NCBI GenBank assembly: GCA_031273405.1
Contig: JAISRW010000110.1
Location: 1-5,388, forward strand
Direction of reading: 5' to 3'
Length of the DNA stretch: 5,388 nt
From: Treponema sp.
GTDB lineage: Bacteria; Spirochaetota; Spirochaetia; Treponematales; Breznakiellaceae
Below are positions 5,224 to 5,388 of this stretch, in pieces. A model generated the notes under the pieces. It was not told the DNA's origin, ran no database searches, and saw only the letters and a program-made list of their open reading frames with translations. How positions within the stretch are numbered: the first letter of the stretch is position 1; the number at the start of each line of letters is the position of its first letter. Position numbers and translations under genes: made by a program.

Positions 5224-5388
<165 letters not shown>

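Overview
The window looks like chromosomal DNA of a spirochaete, probably a Treponema relative. The best clue is the exported solute-binding protein: its signal peptide ends in a cysteine-free Phe-Ala-Gly-Gly-Gly-Lys-Glu-Ser junction, a style often seen in treponemal binding proteins. The genes are GC-rich with good Shine-Dalgarno sites. The genus is an inference; the gene families themselves are clear.

Layout. (1) 1-435: one end of an IS21-family insertion sequence, with the 5' end of istA on the minus strand running off the window. The end carries nine ~22-bp direct repeats (235-435), far more than the two or three usually described for this family. (2) 436-653: intergenic DNA with a 13-bp palindrome, a candidate extended -10 promoter and a strong ribosome binding site. 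(3) 654-3880, plus strand: phenylacetate-CoA ligase (paaK), a tandem ACT-domain protein 25 bp downstream, and glycogen synthase (glgA) 1 bp after that. A promoter-like sequence overlaps the end of paaK. (4) 3881-4082: the gap between convergent genes. Most of it is a 188-bp unit (3899-4086) bounded by 15-bp imperfect inverted repeats that begin with CTAG and packed with hairpins, including a rho-independent terminator for the glgA side. It looks like a MITE-type element and its right end contains the stop codon of the converging gene. (5) 4083-5135, minus strand: a BMP/PnrA-family (nucleoside-type) ABC transporter substrate-binding protein with no transporter partners in view. (6) 5224-5388, minus strand: the C-terminal 54 residues of enolase. 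The eno-bmp gap holds a hairpin whose 5' arm could instead pair with the bmp Shine-Dalgarno.

How the genes fit together. paaK with an ACT-domain gene is a recurrent pair in anaerobes, commonly near indolepyruvate:ferredoxin oxidoreductase genes, and points to aryl-acid/aryl-CoA metabolism linked to aromatic amino acids, with the ACT protein as a likely amino-acid sensor. glgA is tightly coupled to this pair with no obvious biochemical link. No wholly new protein system is visible. The most unusual items are non-coding: the nine-copy IS-end array, the inverted-repeat element at the glgA/bmp junction, and the possible RNA switch before bmp.
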